Notes under the pieces: generated by a model
Database searches by the model: none
The model's input: the letters and a program-made list of their open reading frames with translations, nothing else
Told to the model about the DNA's origin: nothing
In this document: piece after piece, positions 43,774 to 50,798 of the stretch
Layout of the letters: every line of letters starts with the position of its first letter
How positions within the stretch are numbered: the stretch's first letter is position 1
Translations under genes and position numbers: made by a program
Origin: Dethiosulfovibrio peptidovorans
GTDB lineage: Bacteria; Synergistota; Synergistia; Synergistales; Dethiosulfovibrionaceae
NCBI GenBank assembly: GCA_002748665.1
Contig: PDTB01000029.1
Span: 1 to 50,798, forward strand
Length of the DNA: 50,798 nucleotides
Reading direction: 5' to 3'

Positions 43774-45090
43774 TCACTCGACCGAGATCACACGTCCGTG
43801 CAGACACCAATTTTCGGCACGAAGAATCTCCACCTGGGCAAAGCGTCCGAGCCAGGACGACTCCCCGGGACAGAGAATCACTTTATCGGTTCCGGTCCGG
43901 CCCTGGATCAGGCCATCGCCCTTGGGAGCTACGCTGTCGAGCAGTATGCGATATCGTCGCCCCACCAGGGCCCGGTTGATTTCCATGGCGATGGAGGCCT
44001 GAAGCCGGTTGATCTCACCCAATCTACGCTGTTTTTCCTCCCTGCTCAGTTGATCCTTCATGGACGCCGCCGGCGTCCCCGATCGGGGCGAATACGCAGC
44101 GGTGTGGACCAGATCGAACCGAAACCGTCGAATCGCCGCCATCGACGCCTGAAACTCCTCCTCCGTCTCGCCGGGGAATCCCACGATCAGGTCGGAGGTC
44201 AATCCAACCTCGGGAAGCCCCGATCGGATCATCTCCACCGTCCGGGCGTATTCCTCAAGGGAATACCGGCGGTTCATCCTCTTGAGAATTCTGTCGCTTC
44301 CGGCCTGGATGGGCAGGTTTATCCCGGGACAGATGCTGGGGTGGGACGCCATAACCTCGACCACGTCACTGGTGAGGTCGTTGGGGTAGGACGTGAGAAA
44401 TCGAACCAGCTCCACCCCGTCGGTCTCGGCCACCTCCCTGAGGAGGTCGGAAAAACGATAGTTCTCCAGATCCGATCCGTAGGTATCCACGTTCTGCCCC
44501 AAGAGGGAGATCTCCTGAACCCCCTCGCCCACGAGTTCCCGAACCTCTCGCATGATATCCCCGGGAGGACGGGACTGAAACCGCCCCCGAACGTGCGGAA
44601 CGATACAGTACGTGCAGAAATTATCGCATCCGTAGGCTATCGTCACCGATGCCCGCCACGGGTTGATCCGATACACGGGCGTCACGTCCAGATCGTGAAC
44701 CGACCGGGGATCCTGGTCGATCAGGTCTACCGTCTCCCCGGCCATGATCCGCTCCACCCCAGATGGCACGCCGCCCAGGCTCCGGGGACCGGCCACCAGC
44801 CGAAGCCAGGGGAAACGGCTCATCATCTCTCGCCCCACGTTCTGAGCGATACATCCCACCAGACAGACCAAGGGCCCCCGGCGAGACTCCCAGGACAGAC
44901 GATGGCGGCCCAGCTCGCTCCAGACCTTATGTTCGGCCTTATCCCGTATACTACACCCGACGTAGAGGACGACGTCGGCGCTCTCCTCTGGAACCTCACG
45001 CCACCCCCGAAGGATCAGGGCCGTCCGAAGCCGGTCCCCATCGTAGGCGTTCATCTGACATCCGTATATCTTTATAGCAAAACTCCCCAC
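43774..45090 (-). CDS. miaB: MiaB, tRNA i6A37 methylthiotransferase
   Basis: The 438-residue radical SAM enzyme adds the methylthio group to A37 of tRNAs reading UNN codons. The N-terminal domain has its cluster cysteines at 11, 46 and 80 (YGCQMN, YVGCS, LVGCIA). The radical SAM motif CDNFCTYC has Cys155, 159 and 162. A TRAM domain follows (about 375-438). The GTG at 45090 after GGAGGGG is preferred; an ATG at 45129 has no ribosome site. First gene of the ten-gene operon ending in gatB. Confidence 0.93.
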   Translation of the reverse strand: MGSFAIKIYGCQMNAYDGDRLRTALILRGWREVPEESADVVLYVGCSIRDKAEHKVWSELGRHRLSWESRRGPLVCLVGCIAQNVGREMMSRFPWLRLVAGPRSLGGVPSGVERIMAGETVDLIDQDPRSVHDLDVTPVYRINPWRASVTIAYGCDNFCTYCIVPHVRGRFQSRPPGDIMREVRELVGEGVQEISLLGQNVDTYGSDLENYRFSDLLREVAETDGVELVRFLTSYPNDLTSDVVEVMASHPSICPGINLPIQAGSDRILKRMNRRYSLEEYARTVEMIRSGLPEVGLTSDLIVGFPGETEEEFQASMAAIRRFRFDLVHTAAYSPRSGTPAASMKDQLSREEKQRRLGEINRLQASIAMEINRALVGRRYRILLDSVAPKGDGLIQGRTGTDKVILCPGESSWLGRFAQVEILRAENWCLHGRVISVE

Positions 45091-45152
45091 CGATTCCCCT
45101 CCAGTTCGTATGGACAGCCCCTCGTCCATGGACCATCACAACTCAAGGTATC

Positions 45153-45173
45153 TTACCGTAAAAATCACGGTAA
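45153..45173. promoter_or_regulatory. Inverted repeat upstream of miaB
   Basis: TTACCGT (45153-45159) and ACGGTAA (45167-45173) are perfect inverted repeats with a seven-base AT-rich centre, 63 bases before the miaB start and just past the metQ terminator. It looks like a dimeric operator or a short hairpin; the TAAGAT next to it on the minus strand could serve as a -10. Confidence 0.4.
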
Positions 45174-45201
45174 AAAAAGGAGACCATAGCCCCCGACCGC
45201 T

Positions 45202-45241
45202 AAAAAAGGAGGAGCTACCCTGGGGATCGAGGCAGCTCCTC
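45202..45241 (-). terminator. Rho-independent terminator after metQ
   Basis: On the minus strand GAGGAGCT...AGCTCCTC forms an extended stem, followed by CCTTTTTT. It separates metNIQ from the miaB operon. Confidence 0.85.
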
Positions 45242-45251
45242 ACGTCGTCGC

Positions 45252-45306
45252 GCTGTCAACTGTCACTTGTCCTCTGTCAGCTATTCATTCTCCATTGTCC
45301 ATCATC
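45252..45306. repeat. Degenerate short direct-repeat tract
   Basis: On the minus strand the tract is made of repeated units like TGACA, GGACA and GGAGAATGAATAG; TGACAG, GGACAAG, TGACAG and TTGACAG follow one another. It lies between metQ and its terminator, with no coding capacity. Its origin is unknown. Confidence 0.5.
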
Positions 45307-45343
45307 ACGCTCCGGCTTCGTACATCGCCTTTAGGGAGAAAGC

Positions 45344-46141
45344 TCAAAAGGCGGGGACAACCCCTCCGCCGTAGCTCTCAAGAATGAAGCGTCGCACCTT
45401 GTCGCTCTGAAGGATCGCGACCAGGGCTTTGACAGCCTGACCGTTCTGCTCCCCTGACCGGACGGCCACGATGTTGGCGTAGGGGGATTCCTCCCCCTCC
45501 AGGACGAGGGCGTCCTCGGTCGGTTTGAGCCCCGCCTCAATGGCGTAGTTGCCGTTGATGACCGCTCCGTCCACGTCCTGAAGCACCCGCGGCAACTGGG
45601 CCGCCTCGATGGATTTGAAGCGGATCTTTTTAGGGTTTTCCACCACGTCCAGCTCGGTGGCCTCCAGTCCCGCCGAGTCTGAGAGCCTGATGAGCCCCCG
45701 GGCCTGAAGGAGCAAAAGGGCACGCCCTCCGTTCACGCTGTCGCTCGGGATGGCGATGGTCGCCTCCTGAGGGATGTCCTCGAGGCGGGCGTGTCGTTTG
45801 GAGTAGAGCCCCAGGGGCTCCACATGGATAGCCCCGGCCGAGACCAGATCCAGCTTGTGGTCCCTGACAAAGCTCTTCAGATAGGGCAGATGCTGAAAGA
45901 AATTTGCGTCCAGCTCGCCTTCCTGAAGGGCCAGGTTTGGTTTCACGTAGTCGGTGAACTCCACGATCCTGAGCTCGATTCCCTGATCGTGCAGATCGTC
46001 CCTGACCAGATCGAGGAGCTGGGCGTGAGGCACAGGGCTGGCCCCCACGACCAGAGCCTGGGACGCCCAGGCTCCACTCACCGTCAACAGAACGAGGACA
46101 GCTCCCAGGATCGTTCTTCCGTATGCCAGTGTCTTCTTCAT
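45344..46141 (-). CDS. metQ: Methionine ABC transporter substrate-binding protein MetQ
   Basis: The 265-residue protein belongs to the NlpA/MetQ family: VVGASPVPHAQLL near the N-terminus, ELDANFFQHLPYL, and AIPSDSVNGGRALLLLQARGLI. The N-terminal hydrophobic signal (residues 8-26) ends in AWA-SQ and contains no Cys, so it would be cut by signal peptidase I and be soluble in the periplasm, whereas most MetQ are lipoproteins. It is the last gene of metNIQ. Confidence 0.92.
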   Translation of the reverse strand: MKKTLAYGRTILGAVLVLLTVSGAWASQALVVGASPVPHAQLLDLVRDDLHDQGIELRIVEFTDYVKPNLALQEGELDANFFQHLPYLKSFVRDHKLDLVSAGAIHVEPLGLYSKRHARLEDIPQEATIAIPSDSVNGGRALLLLQARGLIRLSDSAGLEATELDVVENPKKIRFKSIEAAQLPRVLQDVDGAVINGNYAIEAGLKPTEDALVLEGEESPYANIVAVRSGEQNGQAVKALVAILQSDKVRRFILESYGGGVVPAF

Positions 46142-46243
46142 CTTCTCATTCCTCTCTGACGTCTCATCACGTCCATCGAAATTATGTATATGGCACATCC
46201 GAGAGGGGCCGCAGATCCCCCCTTGAGATCACCCCAACGCCCA

Positions 46244-46906
46244 TCAGAGATTTCGACTGAGATAGGCCGCCAGACGGTTCCCCAGGGCCTGAATCCCCTG
46301 GACCATGACGACGATCACCAGTACCGCTGCGATGAGCACGTCGGTCTGAAATCTGTGAAAACCGTATCGAATAGCCAGATCCCCCAGTCCTCCCCCACCG
46401 ATGGCTCCCGCCATGGCCGAGTAGCCGATGATGTTGATCACCGTGAGGGTACCGCCCAGGACAAGCCCGGGAAGCGCCTCGGGGATCATGACCTTCAGGA
46501 CCACGTCACGAACCCGTGAGCCCATGGCTAGTGCCGCCTCGATCACTCCGGGATCGACCTCCTTGAGAGCGCCCTCCACGATCCGGCCCACAAAGGGTGC
46601 GGCACCGATGGACAGCGGAACCACCGTTGCCGTGGTTCCTATGGTGGTTCCCACCACAAGCCGAGAGAGGGGAAAGAGCACGATCATCAGGATGATGAAG
46701 GGAAAGGAGCGAAGGACGTTGACCGCTCCATCCATAATCTGATAAAGTCGGGGACTCTCCAGAAGCCCCCCTTCCCCGGTCAGGATGAGAGTAATTCCCA
46801 CGGGAAAGCCGAGAACCACCGCAAAAAAGGACGAGAGAGCCACCATGTACAGGGTCTCGCCTGTAGGAGCCACAAGCATCTCGCCTATTCGAAGCCATCT
46901 ATCCAT
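46244..46906 (-). CDS. metI: Methionine ABC transporter permease MetI
   Basis: The 220-residue permease has about five or six membrane segments and the ABC-permease EAA loop EAALAMGSRVRDVVLKVMIPEALPG-like region near residue 125-150 that docks MetN. Its N-terminus overlaps the metN end by eight bases. MetI and MetN form the D-/L-methionine importer. Confidence 0.95.
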   Translation of the reverse strand: MDRWLRIGEMLVAPTGETLYMVALSSFFAVVLGFPVGITLILTGEGGLLESPRLYQIMDGAVNVLRSFPFIILMIVLFPLSRLVVGTTIGTTATVVPLSIGAAPFVGRIVEGALKEVDPGVIEAALAMGSRVRDVVLKVMIPEALPGLVLGGTLTVINIIGYSAMAGAIGGGGLGDLAIRYGFHRFQTDVLIAAVLVIVVMVQGIQALGNRLAAYLSRNL

Positions 46907-47924
46907 TCCAGACCACCTCCAGAGCCAGTCCCTGTTCCCTGAAAAAACTCAGGGCCTCGTCTATCGCGCCGGATTTTCCCGAGAGCTGTACCGTCAGATT
47001 ACCTACCTGGCTCGCGTACAGTCTGTCGATCTCGCCAGCCAGGATATTCACGTCAACGCCGGAGTGCCAAATCGCCCTGGAGACCACGGGCAAGCTCGCC
47101 GAAGCGCCCTCGAAACGCAGGATATACACGGGGCATCCTGCCATTCGGGGGAGATCGTCCCAATCAGGTCCCCTTCTGGGAAGTTCCGTGAGGAGCTCCC
47201 TGGCCGCGTCGGTTCGGGGATGGAGAAAGACCTCCCGCACTGGCCCCTCCTCCACCACGCATCCAGCGTCCAGAATGGCGACACGATGGCAGATCTCCCG
47301 TATGACGTCCATCTCGTGGGTGATGAGGACGACGGTCAACCCCATGCATCGGTTTACGTCCTCCAGAAGATGAAGGATGGATCGGGTCGTCCTGGGATCC
47401 AGAGCGCTGGTGGCCTCGTCGCACAGAAGGACCTTGGGTCTGGGCGCCAACGCCCGAGCGATGGCGACCCTCTGTTTCTGACCTCCGCTGAGCTGAGCTG
47501 GCCAGGCACCGGTTTTGTCGTCCAACCCCACCAGAGACAGCATCTCTTTCACCCGTTCGTTCACGGCATCCTGACGCCATCCGGCGATCTCTAGAGGGTA
47601 GGCCACGTTCTGCCAGACGGTTCGGGATTTCAGGAGATTGAAGTGCTGAAAGATCATGCCGATGCTCCGCCGGGTCAGGAGAAGTTCCGCAGGAGCAAGG
47701 CATCCCAGATCGACACCGTCCACCAGAACCCGTCCAGATGTCGGCCTCTCCAGACGGTTGAGCAGCCGAAGCAGGGTCGATTTTCCAGCGCCGGAGAGGC
47801 CGATGATCCCGAAGAGCTCCCCGGTGCGAACCTGGAGAGAGACATCCCGGAGAGCCTCCACGACCAGGCCATCCGGCGACTCATATCGCTTCGTCACGTC
47901 ATACAGGTCTATCACCGACAACAC
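46899..47924 (-). CDS. metN: Methionine ABC transporter ATP-binding protein MetN
   Basis: The 341-residue ATPase has Walker A GLSGAGKST (42-50), the Q loop FQHFNLL, signature LSGGQKQRVAIARAL and Walker B VLLCDEATSALD. A C-terminal NIL domain (about 262-338) senses methionine and inhibits transport in E. coli. Start codons GTG 47924 and GTG 47915 are both possible: the AAGGGGTG ribosome site fits the second better. A probable SAM riboswitch and terminator precede it. Confidence 0.95.
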   Translation of the reverse strand: MLSVIDLYDVTKRYESPDGLVVEALRDVSLQVRTGELFGIIGLSGAGKSTLLRLLNRLERPTSGRVLVDGVDLGCLAPAELLLTRRSIGMIFQHFNLLKSRTVWQNVAYPLEIAGWRQDAVNERVKEMLSLVGLDDKTGAWPAQLSGGQKQRVAIARALAPRPKVLLCDEATSALDPRTTRSILHLLEDVNRCMGLTVVLITHEMDVIREICHRVAILDAGCVVEEGPVREVFLHPRTDAARELLTELPRRGPDWDDLPRMAGCPVYILRFEGASASLPVVSRAIWHSGVDVNILAGEIDRLYASQVGNLTVQLSGKSGAIDEALSFFREQGLALEVVWNG

Positions 47925-47935
47925 CCCTTCACATC

Positions 47936-47962
47936 ACAAAAAGGCCCTCCGACAGGAGGGCC
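47936..47962 (-). terminator. Terminator hairpin of the met leader
   Basis: GGCCCTCC...GGAGGGCC followed by TTTTTGTG on the minus strand, ending just before the metN ribosome site. It is the expression platform for the riboswitch upstream: transcription would stop here when SAM is abundant. Confidence 0.85.
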
Positions 47963-47975
47963 GTTCAGGATCATC

Positions 47976-48071
47976 GCTCCTCATCGATGTTAGCAGGACC
48001 ACCTTACCCCCTTGGGCAGGTTGGCGCAGGATCAACGAGCTAACTCTCTCCCCTGACTCTGGATAAACAGC
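47976..48071 (-). ncRNA. Probable SAM riboswitch (S-box-like) of metNIQ
   Basis: On the minus strand the outer P1 stem pairs GCTGTTTATC with GATGAGGAGC (one G-G mismatch). The core has CCAGAG, CAGG pairing with CCTG, GCCAACCT-loop-AGGTGGTCCTGC, close to the SAM-I elements GGCAACC and GGTGC-CCTGC, and TGATCC/GATGAG near the ends. A terminator and the methionine importer follow, which fits SAM control. The match is by eye and departs from the consensus in the central GGACTGGCCC region, so the class is uncertain. Confidence 0.6.
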
Positions 48072-48088
48072 TTATTCAGTTGCTGGAG

Positions 48089-48117
48089 ACCATACCACAT
48101 TTTCGGCATAAACGCAA
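48089..48117 (-). promoter_or_regulatory. Promoter of metNIQ
   Basis: TTGCGT (opposite 48112-48117), a 17-base spacer and TATGGT (opposite 48089-48094), with TG just before (extended -10). It lies about 18 bases before the riboswitch. Confidence 0.55.
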
Positions 48118-48122
48118 GCTGC

Positions 48123-48145
48123 AGGTGTTTAATACATCCGTTACA
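48123..48145. repeat. Possible insertion-sequence end (copy 2)
   Basis: A 23-bp motif beginning AGGTGTT and ending CATCCGTTACA, with one difference from the copy at 30429-30451. It lies between the divergent metN and yfcC promoters. No transposase fragment was seen here. Confidence 0.5.
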
Positions 48146-48198
48146 TCGAGACCGTACCCATAGTCTCACATCCATTGGATTTGAACGACGGACTCTAG

Positions 48199-48227
48199 TT
48201 GACGTCACAGAACTAAAGCGATAAAAT
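48199..48227 (+). promoter_or_regulatory. Promoter of yfcC
   Basis: TTGACG (48199-48204), a 17-base spacer and TAAAAT (48222-48227), 43 bases before the yfcC start. Confidence 0.7.
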
Positions 48228-48270
48228 TCGGAGAACCGATTTAAATCCACAAGCTTAAGGAGGTCTTTTC

Positions 48271-49683
48271 ATGGTCACACAAGGAAAGAAACGCTCTTCA
48301 TTTCCACACGTATTTGTCATACTTCTTTCCATAATGGTCGTCGCGATGGTAGCTACCTGGTTCGTTCCCGCCGGAGAGTTCAACAGGCAGTTGGACCCGA
48401 AAAGCAACAGGACCGTCATCGTCCCCGACAGCTTTCACTCGGTCGAACAAGCGCCGGTCGACCCGTTCCAGATGTTTGTGGCGGTCCAAAAGGGGATGAC
48501 CCAGGCAGGATCGATCGTCTTTTTTATATTCATCGTCTTCTCCTCCATTTACGTGGTGATGTCGACAGGCGCGATAGACGCCTTCATAGCATGGATGGTT
48601 CGTAAGGCCAGCTCCAAGCCGGGCTCGGTGAACGTCACCTTTACTGTGCTTATGGCGGTGTTCATGATATGGGGCTCCACCGGTACCCTCTCGTATGAGG
48701 AGATGATCGCCTTCGTCCCGATATTCTCCAGCCTCGCCCTCGCTCTCGGGTACGACCCCATAGTGGGACTGGCCGTCTCCTTCGTCTCGGTGGGAATCGG
48801 ATTCGCATCCGCCACGATCAACCCTTTCACCATCGGGGTGGCGCAGAAGATATCAGAACTTCCGTTATTTTCGGGGTTGATCTACAGATTATTGATACTG
48901 GTGGTCATGGGAGGCATCACCATAGCCTGGACGCTCAGATATGCAAAAAAAATCAAGGCTGATCCGTCTAAAAGCGTGGTGATCGACCTTGACTTTGGAG
49001 ACCTGGCTTTCGACGAGTCGAAGATCAACCTCCAGTTTACAAAAACCCACCAAATAGTCCTCATGGTGTTTTTGATCACCATACTGATCGCAGGGTTCGG
49101 GCTTTTGAAACTTCACTGGTACATCAACCAGCTCGCCGGTTTGTTCCTCATCATGGGGATAGTGGTCGGCATAGTGAACAGGAAGACCCCCAACCGAATC
49201 GCTGAGCTTTTTGTTGAGGGCATGAGTAAAGGGGTTCTCTCAGCCATGGTGGTCGGCGTAGCTCGCGGGATACTCGTCGTACTCTCGGAAGGCAAGATCG
49301 TCGACTCCATAATAAACGGCATGGCAAATCTTTTAGGGCAGGGATCGGCGTACCTGAGCTCCGTCGGGATGCTGCTGTTCCAGACCCTTATGAACTTCCT
49401 GATACCGTCGGGCTCTGGACAGGCTGCCACGACCATGCCCATCATGGCCCCTCTTGCCGATCTGTTGGAGGTCAAAAGACAGGTGGCCGTACTGGCTTTC
49501 CAGTTTGGCGACGGATTCTCAAACCTTCTCTGGCCAACCGGTTTCATACTCATAGGATGCATACTGGCCAGAGTTCCACTCAGCCGATATCTGCGCTGGT
49601 TCCTCCCCCTTTTCGCAGTCCTGTTCGCAGTCCAGGTATTGTTCCTCTGGGGAGCCATAGCCATAGGGTACGGCCCGTTTTAA
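48271..49683 (+). CDS. yfcC: YfcC-family membrane carrier (PF03606, DcuC/ArsB-like)
   Basis: The 470-residue protein has about eleven to twelve membrane segments. The YfcC family features are visible: MVTQGKKRSSFPHVFVILL start, TWFVPAGEF, then GTLSYEEMIAFVPIF and ASATINPFTIGVAQ, and in the second half FLIPSGSGQAATTMPIMAPLAD. Members are thought to move amino acids, peptides or dicarboxylates; the substrate is not established. The M20 amidohydrolase gene starts 18 bases after, suggesting uptake and hydrolysis of acylated or amide-linked amino acids. Ile is often ATA here, unlike neighbouring genes. AAGGAGG precedes the ATG. Confidence 0.9.
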   Translation: MVTQGKKRSSFPHVFVILLSIMVVAMVATWFVPAGEFNRQLDPKSNRTVIVPDSFHSVEQAPVDPFQMFVAVQKGMTQAGSIVFFIFIVFSSIYVVMSTGAIDAFIAWMVRKASSKPGSVNVTFTVLMAVFMIWGSTGTLSYEEMIAFVPIFSSLALALGYDPIVGLAVSFVSVGIGFASATINPFTIGVAQKISELPLFSGLIYRLLILVVMGGITIAWTLRYAKKIKADPSKSVVIDLDFGDLAFDESKINLQFTKTHQIVLMVFLITILIAGFGLLKLHWYINQLAGLFLIMGIVVGIVNRKTPNRIAELFVEGMSKGVLSAMVVGVARGILVVLSEGKIVDSIINGMANLLGQGSAYLSSVGMLLFQTLMNFLIPSGSGQAATTMPIMAPLADLLEVKRQVAVLAFQFGDGFSNLLWPTGFILIGCILARVPLSRYLRWFLPLFAVLFAVQVLFLWGAIAIGYGPF

Positions 49684-49701
49684 CCCTGAGGGCTCAATAG
49701 A

Positions 49702-50798
49702 ATGGCTGAAGATAACTCGATGAATACCCTCCTGAACAGGCTGAAGGAGATCTCCCCCGTAGCAGAGAGGTTGGCTCTTGACCTCTGGAACAACCCTGAG
49801 CTGGGCCTGGAAGAAAGATACGCCGCCGACAGATACGAGGAGATTCTGTCCCGAGAGGGTTTCAACGTTCAAAGAGGAATAGGAGACCTGGATACGGCTA
49901 TCTCGGCGAAATGGGGCTACGGCTCCCCTTGTATAGGGTTTCTGGGAGAATACGACGCCCTTCCGGGGATGACGAAAGATGGCGGCCCGGGACACGGATG
50001 CGGACACAACCTTTTGGGTGCCGCATCTCTGGGAGCTGCCATGGTACTGAAGAGACACATGGAAGATCTGAAACTGAGAGGAACGGTCGTTTTCTACGGC
50101 TGCCCGGCTGAGGAGAACAACGGAGGAAAGGTCTACATGGCAAGAGACGGCTGTTTCTCCGAGCTGGACGCAGCCCTGACCTGGCATCCTGCGGACGTAA
50201 ACGCCGTGTGGGAAGCCGGAACTCTCGCCCTGAACGCCTGTAACTTCATCTTTAAAGGACTGACCTCTCACGCGGCCAAATCGCCAGAGGCCGGTCGAAG
50301 CGCCTTGGACGGAGCCATTCTGATGGACGTCGGGGTCAACTACCTGAGAGAGCATATGATACAGGAGGCCCGTATCCACAGCGTTATATCGTCCGGCGGA
50401 AAGACTCCCAACGTAGTGCCGGCCGAGGCGACCATATGTTACTACGTCAGGGCACCGAGACGAGATCAGGTGGAGCCCCTTTTCGAGAGGGTGATCAACT
50501 GCGCTAAAGGAGCGGCTCTGATGACCGGCACGTCCTTCGAGATAGACATGATAGACGGGCTGTACAATTATCTGTCCAACCCGGTACTGAACGGCATCGC
50601 CTCGGAGATCATGGCGAAGCTTGGAGGACCGGACTTCGACGAGGAGGACCGAAAGAAAGCCGCTACGCTGCAATCCAGCCTGCCAGAGAAAACGGTACAG
50701 GAAGTCCTCAGAAACTACGGAACCACCGCCGATGTTCTGGGGCAGCCACTGAGCGACGTCTATCTTGCAGGAGGAGGCCCCATGGCAAAGGGGAAAAC
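49702..50798 (+). CDS. M20 family amidohydrolase, AbgB-like (partial, runs off the right edge)
   Basis: At least 365 residues are visible. Metal-binding motifs of the M20 amidohydrolases are present: GHGCGHNLLGAASLGAA, then GCPAEENNGGKVYM and TWHPAD. The lid domain follows (LTSHAAKSPEAGRSALDGAILM). It most resembles the p-aminobenzoyl-glutamate hydrolase subunit B group; other substrates such as indole-acetyl or acyl amino acids are possible. No AbgA-like partner is seen in this window. The frame is continuous to the end. The start at 49702 has a weak ribosome site; a second ATG lies at 49720. Confidence 0.88.
   Translation, partial: MAEDNSMNTLLNRLKEISPVAERLALDLWNNPELGLEERYAADRYEEILSREGFNVQRGIGDLDTAISAKWGYGSPCIGFLGEYDALPGMTKDGGPGHGCGHNLLGAASLGAAMVLKRHMEDLKLRGTVVFYGCPAEENNGGKVYMARDGCFSELDAALTWHPADVNAVWEAGTLALNACNFIFKGLTSHAAKSPEAGRSALDGAILMDVGVNYLREHMIQEARIHSVISSGGKTPNVVPAEATICYYVRAPRRDQVEPLFERVINCAKGAALMTGTSFEIDMIDGLYNYLSNPVLNGIASEIMAKLGGPDFDEEDRKKAATLQSSLPEKTVQEVLRNYGTTADVLGQPLSDVYLAGGGPMAKGK

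Noticed and set aside
43798-45189. Long plus-strand open frame (463 codons) opposite miaB
   Set aside because: It is the complement of a clearly conserved radical SAM gene. It has no ribosome site or recognisable domain; long antisense frames are expected in GC-rich DNA.
49519-50673. Minus-strand open frame (384 codons) opposite yfcC and the amidohydrolase
   Set aside because: The plus strand carries the M20 metal motifs and the YfcC motifs; the antisense product has none.

Overview
The window is a compact, GC-rich bacterial chromosome segment. The gene set suggests an anaerobic, amino-acid-fermenting diderm of the Synergistota type: a membrane-bound [NiFe] hydrogenase fused to Mrp-type antiporter modules, GatCAB-dependent tRNA amidation, a methionine ABC importer, and a YfcC-type carrier beside an M20 amidohydrolase. 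This placement is inferred from gene content and style, not from a search; the genus is not resolved.

Layout. Positions 1-97 are the 5' end of a 16S rRNA gene (minus strand, running off the left edge), divergent from a class A penicillin-binding protein (309-2528). Next comes a classic minus-strand operon ylxM-ffh-rpsP-khpA-rimM-trmD-rplS (7264 down to 2837), ending at a tRNA-Leu with its own promoter and an unusual AAG anticodon. rqcH diverges from ylxM and converges on rluD, overlapping it by 77 bp. recQ, ileS and rluD follow each other on the minus strand, preceded by tRNA-Ser and tRNA-Arg. A SurA/PpiD-like foldase gene and polA lie further on, with gltX divergent from polA.

The centrepiece is 20349-28592: fourteen overlapping minus-strand genes whose order matches the archaeal mbhA-N operon of Pyrococcus gene for gene (Mrp-like A-H, the small membrane protein I, then the hydrogenase module J-N). 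Both NiFe-binding CxxC pairs are intact in the large subunit, so this looks like a functional ferredoxin-dependent, H2-evolving, ion-pumping complex. An MFS transporter lies next to it on the plus strand, followed by a roughly 500-bp gap with transposase debris and an EF-G-like gene.

From 45090 down to 33038 runs a ten-gene housekeeping operon, miaB-comEA-comEC-coaX-dus-lysS-ligA-gatC-gatA-gatB, with mostly overlapping or near-touching ends. Upstream is metN-metI-metQ, controlled by a probable S-box (SAM) riboswitch with terminator. The right edge carries yfcC and a truncated M20 amidohydrolase, which use many ATA isoleucine codons, unlike their neighbours, and sit beside a motif shared with the transposon debris near 30.4 kb.

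Together the window joins translation (tRNAs, tRNA synthetases, tRNA modification, ribosome assembly and rescue), DNA maintenance (PolA, LigA, RecQ, ComEA/EC) and energy conservation (Mbh). No CRISPR array, intact insertion sequence or prophage was seen.
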